From Pinguiococcus pyrenoidosus (lineage: Eukaryota > Sar > Pinguiophyceae > Pinguiochrysidales > Pinguiochrysidaceae): 64,000 nt of DNA. Position 1 is the stretch's first letter. Each line of letters begins with the position of its first letter. The position numbers and the translations under genes are program-made. The notes under the pieces are model-generated. The model saw only the letters and a program-made list of their open reading frames with translations. It was not told where the DNA came from and ran no database searches. Location: the NCBI GenBank assembly GCA_019677205.1, contig JAAMXY010001322.1, positions 26,919-90,918 of the forward strand, in the 5' to 3' direction. This document shows, piece by piece, positions 1-11,635 of this stretch.

Positions 1-1313
1 TCGATCAGCTTCTCGTGCTCCTCCTCGGCTTTGAGCAGCCGCTTCTTCAAGACCATCTGGCCCTTGACGACCTCCATCATCCCCTTCTCGGTGGCAAGGT
101 CAATCACCTGCGTCTGAGCCTCCAAGAGCTCCGAGTCGACCCTCGCCTTGGCCTTCTCCGTCTCTTCCCGCCGCCCGATCTCTTCCTTCAGCCGCTTCTC
201 CAGGTGCTCCACCTTTTTCACCGTCTTCTGATAGTCGACGCGCTCTTGAGCGACCATAGAATAGACTCGCTCCTCGGTCGCTTCGTTTGCCGCGTCGAGC
301 GCTTCGGCCATGGCCTCCAGGTCTCCCAGCGCTTGCTCCAGGCGACGCTCCATGTCGTCTCGCTCAGACTCGTTCCTCTGCGCTGCTACGCGCGTCGTCT
401 CCAGGTCCCTTTCCAGCTGGCCAACGCCAGACTGCTCCTTCAGAGTCGCAAGCTTCCCCTCGAGACTCGTGGTCTCCGCACGTGCTTCCCGCACTTCGGT
501 CTCCAGCGCGCCGATTCGTGAACGGAGTTGATCCTCCACGGCCCGCTGTCGCGAGTCGTGCTCCTCTGCGACTTCCGACTCCTCGTGCACCTTCGTCCGA
601 AGCTCGTCGCGATCTCGAGTGGCCTCCTGCAGCTCCTCTCGCATCTCCTCGAGCTCTCGCTCCAGATCGGCGTTGGCCGTCACCAGCTGGTCCTTGTCAT
701 TGTTCAGATCGTCCAGGAGCTCCAGCATTTCCTCTTGGGTGGTCCTCTCTGCCTCCAGCTGCGTCTGCAGAGCAGCTTTCTCCTCGCGAAGCTGCTGCTG
801 CTCGCTCAGGAGGCTCGTTCGGTCGTGGCGATGGTCCCTTTGCTCCTCGTGCGCCTTGGCGGCGATCTTCTCCGCCCGCTTTCGCTCCTCCACGGCACGC
901 TGCTGAGCCTGCTCTGCCTTCTCCAGCTCCATCTGAAGGCTGTCATTCTTGATCCTCTCCTCCGCGAGCTCGACCTTCAGCTGCTCCACTTCCAGCTCGC
1001 GCTCCTTGAGCGTCTCCTTCGACCGGAGGGCCGTTGCGCGCTGCTGCTCAACGTCCTCTTCCGCCCTGTCGAGGCGCTCCAGCAGCTTTGCAGTGTCCGT
1101 GTCCAGAGAGTCCGTGTCTCCCGTCCCGCGTCTGGTGAAGGACGCGCGATTCTCGTCCGCGCGCAGCCTGTCCACTTCCTCTTCCTTTTCCTCCAGCTCT
1201 TTGAGAACTTCCACAAGCTCCTGCTGCAGCTCATCGATGCGGGCGTCCTTTGCGCCGCGGAGCTCCCGCAGCTCGCGCCGCAGCGCGGCTGCCTCGCCAT
1301 CCGCGGACGCCAT
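1..1313 (-). CDS. long coiled-coil protein, 3' part missing
   Basis: An open frame runs from an ATG at 1313 (MASADGEAAALRREL...) off the left edge, giving at least 437 residues with no stop. The sequence is almost wholly heptad-like and rich in Glu, Lys, Gln, Arg and Leu, as in golgins, myosin tails and ciliary rod proteins, with no globular domain visible. A short non-helical break with a Thr/Asp-rich stretch lies near residues 55-70. I do not recognise the family; coiled coils match each other too freely to name it. It is divergent from the GNAT-Tudor gene starting at 1737. The ORF is unusually long and clean, and the opposite strand shows only overlapping shadow frames, so I am confident that it is coding. 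Confidence 0.8.
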   Translation of the reverse strand, partial: MASADGEAAALRRELRELRGAKDARIDELQQELVEVLKELEEKEEEVDRLRADENRASFTRRGTGDTDSLDTDTAKLLERLDRAEEDVEQQRATALRSKETLKERELEVEQLKVELAEERIKNDSLQMELEKAEQAQQRAVEERKRAEKIAAKAHEEQRDHRHDRTSLLSEQQQLREEKAALQTQLEAERTTQEEMLELLDDLNNDKDQLVTANADLERELEEMREELQEATRDRDELRTKVHEESEVAEEHDSRQRAVEDQLRSRIGALETEVREARAETTSLEGKLATLKEQSGVGQLERDLETTRVAAQRNESERDDMERRLEQALGDLEAMAEALDAANEATEERVYSMVAQERVDYQKTVKKVEHLEKRLKEEIGRREETEKAKARVDSELLEAQTQVIDLATEKGMMEVVKGQMVLKKRLLKAEEEHEKLI

Positions 1314-1736
1314 CTCTCCGTCGATATGGCACTAAGTCGAGCAATGCACCACGACAAGAGTTACCATCCCGTTTCCCGAGCTCGCCATTCGGGGTCGCAA
1401 AGCGCTACTCCAAGGCAAGGCGCGCTGCAAGGGCACAACGAGCGATGGCTCGTATGGCTCCTTGGGTCTGCAAAAACACGGGCCTGGCCGCCCGGATGAG
1501 GCCTTGCTCCGCAAGAAGCTGAGGCGCAGGGCGTTCCGTCTCCCTTTGCGCGGACCGCCTTGTCTCGGACAGACACGATGTGCGTTTGAATTCTCCCGAT
1601 ACGGACATCATGCCAGATACTGGTTCTCGCGCAAAAATGCGCGGGAACAACGTTCCCCCGTTTCCAGTTCTCATTGGTGGGCCTCCAAGATTAAAAGTTC
1701 AAGAAGTTCTAGAACAGCTGAGCAGTGGCGGCAAGC
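1314..1736. promoter_or_regulatory. divergent intergenic region
   Basis: This 423-bp spacer lies between the start codons of the coiled-coil gene (minus) and the GNAT-Tudor gene (plus), so it must hold both promoters. I see no clear TATA box or other recognisable element. Confidence 0.4.
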
Positions 1737-3251
1737 ATGTTCCAGCGCTGCAAGCGCTCTTTCGCCGTCGTCTTCTCCGTCTTGAGCGCCACGGGAGGCG
1801 CCGTCGAGGGCAGCATGTCTCGAAGACGAGCGAGGGGGGATCCTACGCCTCCCCGATACGATGTGATGCGCGTGCCGCCGTGGGACAAGAGCCCGAAGAG
1901 TGTGGTGCTGGAGTCGGCCACCAGGACAACCTGGTGCGCGTCAGCAGGAGAGCTAGCCGCCGTGAGTGCCGAGGCCTGCCGGCGAAAGATGGCTTCAGCG
2001 CCGCCTGAGACTCCGCTGCGCGAGCAAGTGCCGTTGAGCCCGCAGTACATCGCAGATAGACTGGACATAGATGACCCGCTCTACGGCTACATGATGCGAG
2101 ATCGCGAGAACGGATGGCTCCTTGGTTTCGTCACGTACACGACGTTTACGACCTGGACTCCCCAGTTCTCGTGGGACTCCCGCCATGCCCGTGCCGGGCT
2201 TACGTCGATGATCAACAAGCTGCGGAAGGCCGAGGACGGCCCGAGGGAGCCTCCCCGGGCGAAGAAAGATGCGAGGCACGGGGAGGATCCCGCGCGAAAG
2301 AGCCTTCCGAAGGTCGATGAGGACGGCGCGCTTGCCGATGCTTTGAATGGGGTGCAGCACGCTGGGAACTGGCAAGATCAGGGGGTGATCTGGGACAGGG
2401 TGGCAGAGATCGGCCTCGTCGGCGCCTTGGGTTGCGGGGATTGGCTCATGCGCCTCGTGCTCGACGAGATCCAGCTGCAGGGGCAGTACGACTTCGTCGT
2501 GCTCGACTCCACGGAAGGTGCCGTGCCATTCTACGAGCGCTACGGCTTTCGCCGGGTGGGCGCTGTCGCGCGCTACGAGCAGAAGCAATCCAAGGAAGGG
2601 GCGTCTCGCCTTGGGCCCTGGTGCGCGTATCGGCACTGGACCTTCGGCGACGAGGACGCCAAGATGCTGAGGCACCGGGGCGGCGCGAGCTACATGATGT
2701 GCCTGAAGGTGGAGAAGCGTCGCACGTCCCGACGGGGAAGCGTCGCCGCCGAGGTCCAGAGTCTGGGGCTGGTCGCGACGAAGCGGCCGCGCGTCAAGTC
2801 CTCGCAGCACCTCCCGGTCGTCGGAGCAGACCTGCCCGTCCCGGACGGCGTTCTTGAAGAAGTGACGGATTCCGCCAATGGCGCAGAGATCAAGGGCGCC
2901 GATGAGAACGGCGCGAACGGCGCGAACGGCAGCCGAAGCTCCGCAGCTAGGAGGTATCAGGTCGGGACGCGGGTGATGGCCAAGTGGAAGGACGCGAAGG
3001 CCAGGCTGGACAGCGGCCTCTGGTTTCCGGGAATCGTCAGGAAGGCCCACCGCAGCGGGAAGTCGTACCTGTACGAGGTCCTGTACGACGACGGAGACAC
3101 CTGGAAGAAGGTGCCGGCGGAGCTGATCATGAACGAGCCCGAGTGGATCGCGGTCGATGGGCGTCCGATTGAAGACCTCGAGAAAGCCATTGCGTCCAAG
3201 AAGGAGAACTTGAAGGCCCAGCCTTCGCGCAAGAGGAGGCGAAAGGGATAG
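1737..3251 (+). CDS. GNAT acetyltransferase with C-terminal Tudor-like domain
   Basis: The protein has 504 residues from the first ATG at 1737; the frame is open a little further upstream only through GTG. The middle carries a GNAT-like region: WLLGFVTYTTFTTW forms the central strands, followed by a VAEIGLVGALGCGDWL segment in the acetyl-CoA loop position and VLDSTEGAVPFYERYGFRRV, the usual GNAT end motif. Around residues 405-470 a Tudor/Agenet-like barrel follows (YQVGTRVMAKWKD, LWFPGIVRKA, YEVLYDDGD), the type that reads methylated histone tails. A basic tail ends in KRRRKG. This order resembles chromatin acetyltransferases of diatoms and oomycetes. Inference: a nuclear protein or histone acetyltransferase guided by a methyl-lysine reader; the substrate is unknown. 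No intron is needed. Confidence 0.75.
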   Translation: MFQRCKRSFAVVFSVLSATGGAVEGSMSRRRARGDPTPPRYDVMRVPPWDKSPKSVVLESATRTTWCASAGELAAVSAEACRRKMASAPPETPLREQVPLSPQYIADRLDIDDPLYGYMMRDRENGWLLGFVTYTTFTTWTPQFSWDSRHARAGLTSMINKLRKAEDGPREPPRAKKDARHGEDPARKSLPKVDEDGALADALNGVQHAGNWQDQGVIWDRVAEIGLVGALGCGDWLMRLVLDEIQLQGQYDFVVLDSTEGAVPFYERYGFRRVGAVARYEQKQSKEGASRLGPWCAYRHWTFGDEDAKMLRHRGGASYMMCLKVEKRRTSRRGSVAAEVQSLGLVATKRPRVKSSQHLPVVGADLPVPDGVLEEVTDSANGAEIKGADENGANGANGSRSSAARRYQVGTRVMAKWKDAKARLDSGLWFPGIVRKAHRSGKSYLYEVLYDDGDTWKKVPAELIMNEPEWIAVDGRPIEDLEKAIASKKENLKAQPSRKRRRKG

Positions 3252-4316
3252 GGGTCGCAACGCGAAGGTAGCCCGGGGCGGCTCCGCGTAGCGCTGTGAC
3301 GATTTCTCCATCTCCACGAGTTTCATTTCAAAGCCTTGCTTGACTAGATCTGGATGTATTTAAGTGCGGAGGGTAGGAAGGAAGGAAGGAAGGAAGCAAG
3401 GTAGGAAGGAAGGAAGCAAGGAAGGGAAAGAAGGAAGGAAGGAAGGGAAAGAAAGAAGGAAGGAAAAGAAAGAAGGGAAAGAATACGGTGATGACGAGGC
3501 GTAGCGATACAGCGAGGTAGCCCGGGAGGGAGGAAAGACGCTGCCGTTCTCGGACCTGCCGAGCGGCGCTGAGAGCGCCTCGTCGTAGCTGGCCACCCGC
3601 AGCTCCAAATCCGACAAGAAAGCTTACTCAGCCATAGGACTGGCCACGAACCGCGAAAACGTCACAATACGCCAGTGTCATGCAAGGGCGTGCCAATTCT
3701 ACGACGTTGCAGTGGTTGGAAGATCCCCAACTCATACTTTAATGTCAGTAAACTCCAGTCGTCATGAGAGTCTACCAATCATTGAGGTGCACGAATTTTC
3801 GGGCGGAGCATGATTGGCTCATTCGAATGATCAAACCAAAGCCCCGCGTAAGGTTTACGAGGGAGTTCCACCACAAAACTGGTGAGAGAGAGTCCATTGG
3901 CATGAGCCAAAAATTGAGTTCTTCGGTGTCGCACCAAGCTTCCCCCATTGGCCAATCATCGATCCGTTGAGCGCATGTTGGGCTCTCAGAATCCAAGTGT
4001 GCTCCCATCCTTCCAATCATCCGCTTACTATGAGGCACGAGGCTCCTACATCTGGTCAGAAATTCTTCGATTCTGCTCGCGAGCACTCAATACCCTCTGC
4101 CATAGCGTCGCAAGCACCCAGAAGAAGTTCGGGCCGACGTAAAACGCGTAACCAAGGAGGCAAAGTTCGCATAGCGCACCTTGAGAAGAGGCCGTTAGAG
4201 CGCTTCGAGCTTCGCGCCGCTTCCTTTGCCCTCTACTGAGCCCGCACACCTCTCTGCGCGCGGGAGCGGCTCGGCCGCGGGCGTATGAGACGAGCGGCCT
4301 CGCGCCGGGCAGGAGG
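3252..4316. other. intergenic spacer with CCAAT boxes
   Basis: This 1,065-bp region lies between the GNAT-Tudor stop and the receptor start. It holds the microsatellite at 3367-3483 and three ATTGG/CCAAT motifs (3813-3817, a back-to-back pair at 3947-3956, and 4013-4017), 300-500 bp before the receptor ATG. Short overlapping ORFs near 3764-4240 on both strands show no recognisable protein and I do not call them. Confidence 0.4.
3367..3483. repeat. GGAA-type purine microsatellite
   Basis: This is a run of imperfect GGAA/GAAAG tetranucleotide repeats, all purine on the plus strand, read by a spurious minus-strand frame as Ser/Phe/Pro/Leu repeats. It lies about 110 bp after the GNAT-Tudor stop codon, in the 3' flank. 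Confidence 0.9.
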
Positions 4317-7300
4317 ATGACGCTGGACAGCAGAGCTGCTGCGGGGGCACTTCGCGCCGCCCTCTGCTTCGGCTTCCTGGCCTTCTCCCGAGTGCTGGCG
4401 GAGCAAGTCCAGGGAGGCCTCTCGTGTTGGGAGACCGTCTCGGGCAACACCAGCAGTCCGGAGAGTGGCCAGGTGCGCAGCGGTTGAAGCCAGCCTTCCT
4501 CTTGTGCTTGCGGCGCTGACCTCAGCTGGGAACGACCTGTAGGTGCTGGGCAACGACGCCAACGACCATCTCTGGTACTTCGAAGTGTTCGAGAACGGCA
4601 GCTATGCGCTGGATACCTGCGACAGCGCCTTCGACACCTTCTTGCACGTGTTCACGGTGGTGAACAACTCCTACGACGCGGAGAACCAGACAGCGCAGCT
4701 TGGAGAGTTCGTGGGAGAGTGCGACGACTGCTACTTCGACTGCGGCCTGCAGGCCAGACTCGAGGTCGTGCTGGAGCCGGGCCAGTACGTCGTGGTGGTG
4801 GAGGGCTTCGGCGAGGAGGCCGGCGCCTACAACCTCACCTTCGAGTGCCCGCCAACGGCCGCTCCGTCCCTGGCGCCGAGCTACTCCCCCAGTGATGCGC
4901 CCCAGCAGCCTAGTTCCCCCCCAAGCGGTGACCCGACCGAATCACCGAGCGCCGCGCCGACGGCCACCGTCTCCCTGGAGCCGACGCCGTTCCACAGCTT
5001 GGGGCCGTCTGCGGCCCCCACCGACGTGGAGTCCGCATCCCCGACGGCGGTCCCGACATGGACGCCGAGCATGGCGCCGACGATCTCGAGCCCGCCAACG
5101 CAGCTTTACGCGCCCTCCATGGCTCCCAGCATCTCGTCCCCGCCGTCGCTTTCGCCGACCACCCGCTGCGCCGTCAGCCGGCCGTGCGTGCCCAGCGAGG
5201 TGGACGTCACTTCGGCGGAGACCCTGGGCTCCAGGAAGATCCGCGTCGAGTGGGAGGAGCCCTTCGACAACGAGTATCCGATCACGGACTACCGGATCTA
5301 CACGCGCAGCCAGAGTCCTGCGGAGACCTCGTTTGTCTTGCGGGGCACGACCCCCGCAACACAACGATCCTTCGAGATCAGTGGCCTGGCCCCCTCATCT
5401 TTGTATGAAGTCGCGGTCAGCGCGCTGAACATCTGGGGAAGCTCTCGGCTGTCCTCCTTCCCGGAAGCCATAGCGACCAGCAACCAGACCGTTGCCATCT
5501 TCGCAAGCGACGGCATCGGATTCGACATCCTCTACGGCGAGGTGCCTCCGCCGCTGCAGTCCGAGGGCATCTTCCCGCGAAGCTGCTCCGTGTTTGAGCT
5601 CATTGCCGCGACCAGCATCCCCCTGCTGGGAGGCGGGGCCACGTGCAGCGCGCCCTCCGGAGTGAGAGCCAGCATTCGTCTGGGGCCCGGCGCCACGTTG
5701 CAAGTCGGAGACCCCGTGGACGTCTTCGACGCCGATGCTCCTTCGCAACTCCAGGGGTCGCCGGTTGAAGTGGAGGCGCCTGCCGATCCGCTGAAGATCA
5801 CCACCACCATCAGTGGCCCATTGTCGACGTCTGCGTGCGCGGGAGTGCAGCTGGACGGATCGGCTTCGAGTGGACCGGGCGGAGCGATCTACCCCCTGGA
5901 GTTCCTGTGGTCCGTTGCCACGCTCTCCAAGGACGGAGAGACTGTGCCGCAGGTTTGGGACGCTCTTCTGCCAGGTGTCAATCGAGAGACTGCGCTGCTC
6001 ACGATCACCAACGGGACTCTGGAGGGGGGGCTGACGTATGTGTGGGAGCTGCGCGCGTCGAGCTCGCTCTTCGGTACCGAAGAGACGGCCTCGTACGTGC
6101 TGACGGTCAGCGAGCTTCCACAGCCCCAGATCGTGGTTGACGGAGGCAACACGCGCACGCTCTTTGCCTACAGCGAGGCGGAAGCCACGGTGTCGACGGT
6201 GTTTCCCGAGTGTTACGTCTCCGCGACCGGCGAGAGGAACGACTCGGCGGCGGTTTTCACGTGGGAGCTGAGCTCGAGCAGTCCCCCGCTGGATCCCGCG
6301 GACATCAAGACGACCGATCGGGGTCGGCAGCTGCGGCTGGATCCGTTCACGATGAGCCCCGGCAGCACATACGACTTTGTGGTCACCCGAGAATCCCTGA
6401 GCACGGGCAGCATCGTCGTCACCGGCATGCAGTTCATCACGCTGGTGCAGGAGCCGGTTGCCGTCATCACCGGTGGCTCCAAGACGATCTCCGTGGACAA
6501 CAGCACCGTCTACTCTGCCCTCGACGCTTCCCTGAGCTACGACCCGGACCGATGCATTCCACTGGCGGGAGACTGCCTGGATGTCTTGTCCTTCACGTGG
6601 TCTCTGTCGATCTCGCGGCCAAACTCGACGGACATTCCGCAGAGTCTCAACGGCGAGTTGGAGGAGATCATGTCGGATCCGTTCAGCCCGAATCCCTCGA
6701 TCTTCTTCGGTCCCCTACTGGAGGCGGTCGAGTTCGAGGACCGCATGGTTCTTCAAGCTCAAGTGGCGGTGACAAGCACGGGGAGTGCGCTCACCTCCAG
6801 CCAATCGACGAGCCTGACGCTCACCAACCAGAGCGTCTCCGACATCGTGCTGGAGACCCCCATTCCAGACGTCGTGAATCCCAACGATCAGCTCTGCGTC
6901 GACGCCGCGACGACGCAAAACGGCTCCGAGGTCACCGTGAACGTCGGCGGGACCACGCTGGCTACGGGCTCTTCGGAAGAAGAGCTTCTGCAGTACTTCC
7001 TCAGCCTCGAGGACCTCATCCCGGGCACCGAGTATACCTTGACGTTCACCGATGAGACCGGCGCGGAGACGACGGCCACCGTCCTCATCAACGCCCCTCC
7101 GGAGTCCGGGGTTCTGGATCTCTTCCACAGCTCGGGCGGCACGGAGGTGCCAGTGGATGAGTCGGGCGAGCTCGTGGCGGGGGTCGACCTCGTGCAGATG
7201 CGCACAAGCTCGTGGGTAGACACCGACCTTCCCATCCGATACGTTTTCATGCAGGTCTATCGCGCAAGCCAGATCAGTGCGGACCATGACGTGACGCCGG

Positions 7301-10300
7301 CGCTAAGGGAAGGAAGTGGAAACGTCCACAACGGGGCGCTCGTGCATCCCGGCAATCTGCTCGCCGGCGCAGAGCCGTATCTCAGCGAGTTTGGAGTACG
7401 CGCCGTCGACGCCATCGGAGCGTTTTCGGACATCACGTCGAGCGTCCCGACCGTCGCTCTGTCTACGGACGCCGAAAACTGCTTCGCAGTCGTGGGAGCC
7501 TTCGCTGAGCTTGTGCAGGAGCCCGCACGGGTTGGCGTCGCTGCGATCGCGTTCTCGGTCGCGAACGGCCTGCGTCGTATGGACTGCGAATTGGACCACC
7601 TAATCGTGAGTCCCTTTCGCGAAATGATTGACGGAGTGCTTCTCACCTCCAGCGTGGTCCTTTCGAGCTTCAACGAGCTCCAGTCCCGAGTGCATACTTT
7701 GCGAGAGCTCTTCACGTACGCCTTGCTACGCCACCTCTCGGGAGCCGTCTCGATTGAACCGACGATCGGCTTTGCTTCGATGATTGACACAATGGCGGAG
7801 TGGCTCGGCCTCCTAGAAGGTCACATGACCGACGACACGATATGCCGATCTCTGCTGGACACCGCGGACGTTGTGTCCAAGCTTGACCCCGGCACGTTCG
7901 AGCTCGTGTACGACTTCGCGCTTCTCGTGAGCCGCTCGGACTGTGGCGTCCCAGGCGGCTCTACCGAAGCGGATGACGTCTTCGTCCACGTGGTGAGCGA
8001 GGATCTCACGGTATCGACGTTCCAGGCCCAGCCCGACGGCGGCTTCGACGTCGTTTCCGAGACGGGCTTCGCGCTCAATGCGAGCGCGAGCTCCGTCAGT
8101 GCCATCGTCAATGGTACTTCCACGGATTATGTCCACGTCCAACATGTCCATTTCACGAATGCATCGTCCTTCGAGGGCACCATTGACGAGCGATTCGAGA
8201 TTGTGAGCGGGGTCGAGGAGCTGGTCCTCGACCTCGCTTCTGTCCCCCCCTGTGAAGTCTGCAACACCCTCGTTGGCGCCGACCAGCAGGAGGAGTGCAT
8301 TGCCGCCGTGACGAACACGACCGTGTCGAACTTGGAGGAGCCTCTGATCCTGACGATCCCGGTGAACCTCGAGGGCACGGACATCAGGACGACGTACTGC
8401 GACGGGTCGCCCATCCCGCCGGATGAGCTGTACTCCTGCGTGTTCCTGAACAATGGCGCCTGGTCCACGGACGGCTGCGAGGTGCATGATGTGCTTGAGA
8501 ACGCGGTGCAGTGCGCGTGCACGCACCTGTCGGCCTTCGCAGTGGCGGCTCTGGCGGACGCCGATTCCTGCACCGACGACGGCCTCGGGGATCTGTACGC
8601 TCACACGGGCTACACCTTCTTCGTGGCGGCGGCGCTCGTCGCATGGGTCGTCCTCGGCTCCTTCTGTTTCCAGCTCCTGTCGAATCAGCTCGAGCAGAAC
8701 AAGGGCAGCGTGACCGTGAACACGTTCGCGTACGCGGTGCTGCTGCCGGCCTGCTTCCTCCGGATCTTGTACGGCGCGTTGCTCCTGGTGTCTCTGTACA
8801 TCTTCGGCCAGGACCTGGAGGACACGGAGCTGAAGCATGACACCCCGATGGGCATCGGTATCGCGATCATTCACGACATGTTCCACCCGATCTTCCTCAT
8901 GGCGTTCTCGGCCGTGTCGCTGTACTGGTACGACCTCCATCGCGCCATGAACAAGTCGCTGGCTCGCGTGCGGCAGCTCAGCTTCATCATGGGCCGGACG
9001 CTGGCGGTCTTCGTCGTCGGGAACATCGTGTACTGCGGCCTGACGGTCGCCTTCGACGTGATCCTCGCGACGAGTGGGCTGGCGTTCGACCTCGACATCA
9101 CGCTGATCGCGCGGATCCAGCTGTACATCTTCTGCGCGGTGTGTCTCATCGAAAGCTTGAGCTACATCGTCTTCGGCGTCCTGATCATCAACCTGACCAA
9201 CAAGGGACCGAGCAAGGGCCTGGTGGGCCAAGGGAAGACCAGCACCCACGTCCAAACAAGCAGTCCGGTCAGTCGCGGGGCCAGCACGAGATCGGTCGCC
9301 AGCGACTCCACGGGCGAGAACAAGAAGCCCAGGGCGGCGAAGGCCAAACGCAAGTCGGGGACACGGAAGCTCGAAGGAATCGTCGTGGCATGCGCCACGC
9401 TCTTCATCATCATGGCGGGTTGCTTGGCGGTGATCGCGACCATCGATCGCGGAATCGTCTTCTTCGCTCTATACTCCGTGCTGCTCCACTTCCTCGAGAT
9501 CGTCTCGTGCGGGTACCTCATCATCGCCCTCCGCACCAAGGTGCAGAAGCAGCGGCGCAAGAGCCGCCTGCTCGGATCCCTGATCGAAAGCAAGAGCGGG
9601 TCGCGCTACTTCCCCAGCTTCGGCAGCAGCTGGCGATCGATGAGCACGTCGTCAGGGTCTCCCAAACAGAAGCCGGCTCGGCGCCGGTCGTCGTCCACCA
9701 TTTCGCAGGAGTCCCTGAACTACATCGACAAGGACGTCTACAACCGGCTCAAACTTGGCTTGGGCTTCACCGAGGTGGACAAGAAGAACTCGACAGCGTC
9801 CTTCGAAGACCCCGAGGTGGCGTTCCCCACGAAGAGCACCGACTGGGCGATGACGTCCCTGGGCGTTCGCGGCGGACAGGAAAGTCCGGCCGGGACGCAG
9901 CGAAGTCTGAGTGGACGCCAGCTGCTCTCCAACGTTGCCGGCCGGCTCTCCGAAACCGACGACAAGGCCTACGTCAAGTGTAACCCGCTGGTGTCTCCCA
10001 AGGATCAGCAAAGATCGATACGGGAGCACGGCATCCTGGGCTCGACACCGGCCGTCGACGTTGACAACATGCCCGACGAGGACGATGTCTTGGCGGCTCT
10101 CGTGGCGCTGCCAGACTCCGGCCTCCTGCACGCCAATCTCGCCGTGGGCATCCAGAGAGACAGTCTAGATGCCTGCGCCACCGCGTCGCCCCAGGGCGCC
10201 ACGGTGACGTTCTGGAGCGCCATCACGGCGAGGTCGAGAAGCGGCTCGTCGACGACCGGATCGAGCCGCGGCCGCGGCGACGCCAGGGGCCCGGGAGATC

Positions 10301-11331
10301 CGGTATCCAGCGCCTTCTGGACGGTCCTCCGCAACCGGAATCGAAGCCTGAGCGAGCCAGGCATTCCCTCGGATCGACTGCGGGGCCATCCGACCGGCAA
10401 GCAGACGGCCTCCATGCCCAACTCGCCGGCCTCCTCATGCGGCTTCGAGAATCCGATGCTGAGCTCGAAGCCGCATTCACCAGCAGGCTCGGAATGCGGC
10501 TTTGAGAATCCGATGCTTGCCAAGAGGGGCGACCCGCGCGGTGCACCGACGCCGATCGCTTCCGTCAAGTCCCAGTCCTTCGAAGGCAGCCTCGTGTCCA
10601 CCGACCTCTCCAGCATTGCGGCGAAGTTCAAGGCCATCTTCAAGCCGACGGGTCCGCGAAAGGAGGACGGAGATGGCGGAGAGGCGGAATCCAAGCGGGA
10701 CGCCAACCTGCCAAACCCACCATTGGACGCCAGCATGCGCCAGAACTCGTCGAGGACGAAGCTCCGCCCCGTGGTGTCCCGGTCAGTGCTAATGCCTGCC
10801 GAGCCCACGGACGTGGGCGATCCCGGACAGATTCTGCCCCCCGTGGAGGGGGACGGGCCCGTAAAACCAACGACCGTGCAGAAGATCTTCAGCTCCTTCC
10901 TCCGTCCGAGGCCGGGGAGCCGGGGCGTTCCGGCGGATCTGGAGGTGCTCGGAGACGACGGACGAGTGGAGGTTCCGGACGTCTGGGCAAGCCACAATGC
11001 CCAACGGTCGCTGCGCGCGATGGGAGCTCAAGAGCACACGTATGACTCATACGAGGACGACAGCATTGAATACACGAACATGAGAACGATCGTCGGAAGT
11101 AGTGGTCGGCGGGAGAGCCTCTCCGGGCGCGGAAACCAGCCGCGGCGAACGGTCTCGACGGAAAGCGATAGCAGAGGACGGGACACGTCCAGCAGCGCCC
11201 CGATTTCTCTGGGCCTCTCTTCGATCACGGCGGCGGACATCGAGTCCCGCGGGGACACCTCCAGGGAGCACCCGTCTGTGGAGTATATGGAAGCAAGGGA
11301 AGCCACCCGAGAATCAGGAGAGTCCGGATAA
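4317..11331 (+). CDS. adhesion-GPCR-like receptor (PPC, FN3, REJ, GPS, 7TM)
   Basis: Two exons: 4317-4472 (52 codons, signal peptide ALCFGFLAFSRVLA) and 4543-11331, joined in phase 0 over a 70-bp GT-AG intron with a CTGAC branch-like site; total 2314 residues. In order: a pre-peptidase-C-like beta domain (about 45-155), a Ser/Pro/Thr stalk (about 160-265), a fibronectin III domain, REJ/PKD-like beta repeats, a GAIN-like region, and a GPS motif (about 1358-1382) with paired Cys, CACTHLS and an HL/S cleavage site. Seven hydrophobic segments follow (about 1409-1715), then a roughly 600-residue Ser/Arg-rich cytoplasmic tail holding GFENPML twice. In known families GPS self-cleavage leaves a tethered fragment that can activate the 7TM part. 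The ligand and G-protein coupling are unknown. The 7TM block is not a canonical animal adhesion-GPCR, so PKD1-like proteins are the alternative relatives. Confidence 0.8.
4473..4542 (+). other. intron 1 of the receptor gene
   Basis: This is a 70-bp intron with donor AG/GTGCGC and acceptor CCTGTAG/GTG. It joins a signal-peptide exon to the main exon without changing frame, and it holds an in-frame stop, so read-through is not possible. It is typical of introns in this window. Confidence 0.75.
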
Positions 11332-11412
11332 TCAGGATAGCCGGGGAAATCATGATGATCGGCATGTTCAGCATATCCAGGATATTTAGGACATCCAGGA
11401 CGTCCGGGATCC
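11300..11412. repeat. degenerate short tandem repeat after the receptor gene
   Basis: Degenerate units related to AGGACATCC and GGATAATCA run from the last codons of the receptor gene into its 3' flank; a minus-strand frame reads them as Pro-Asp/Gly-Tyr repeats. The remaining spacer to 11635, where the convergent epimerase gene ends, holds nothing I can recognise. Confidence 0.55.
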
Positions 11413-11635
11413 CCTCCCCGCGCCTTGGAGAAGCGCGAAGAGCATGTCATTGTCGAGGGCGGATGCGGACCTACGCGCAACCTTTGCTGGAAGAAAAGAG
11501 AGACAATCTTGGAAGGGCCAACACCCAACGAGACTCTAGCAACAGAATCCTTTCGTTTGGACTGCGCCTCGCCTGTGGCAACCACACAATTGCACCCGCT
11601 TGCCCAAAACGGATCACGCCTCCCGACGCACGCTT

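Noticed and set aside
1995-3326. 443-residue minus-strand frame over the GNAT-Tudor gene
   Set aside because: No motif, and the plus-strand frame has two recognisable domains.
7813-9255. 480-residue antisense frame inside the receptor gene
   Set aside because: Same GC-bias shadow effect; it overlaps the GPS and 7TM coding region, which is strongly supported on the plus strand.
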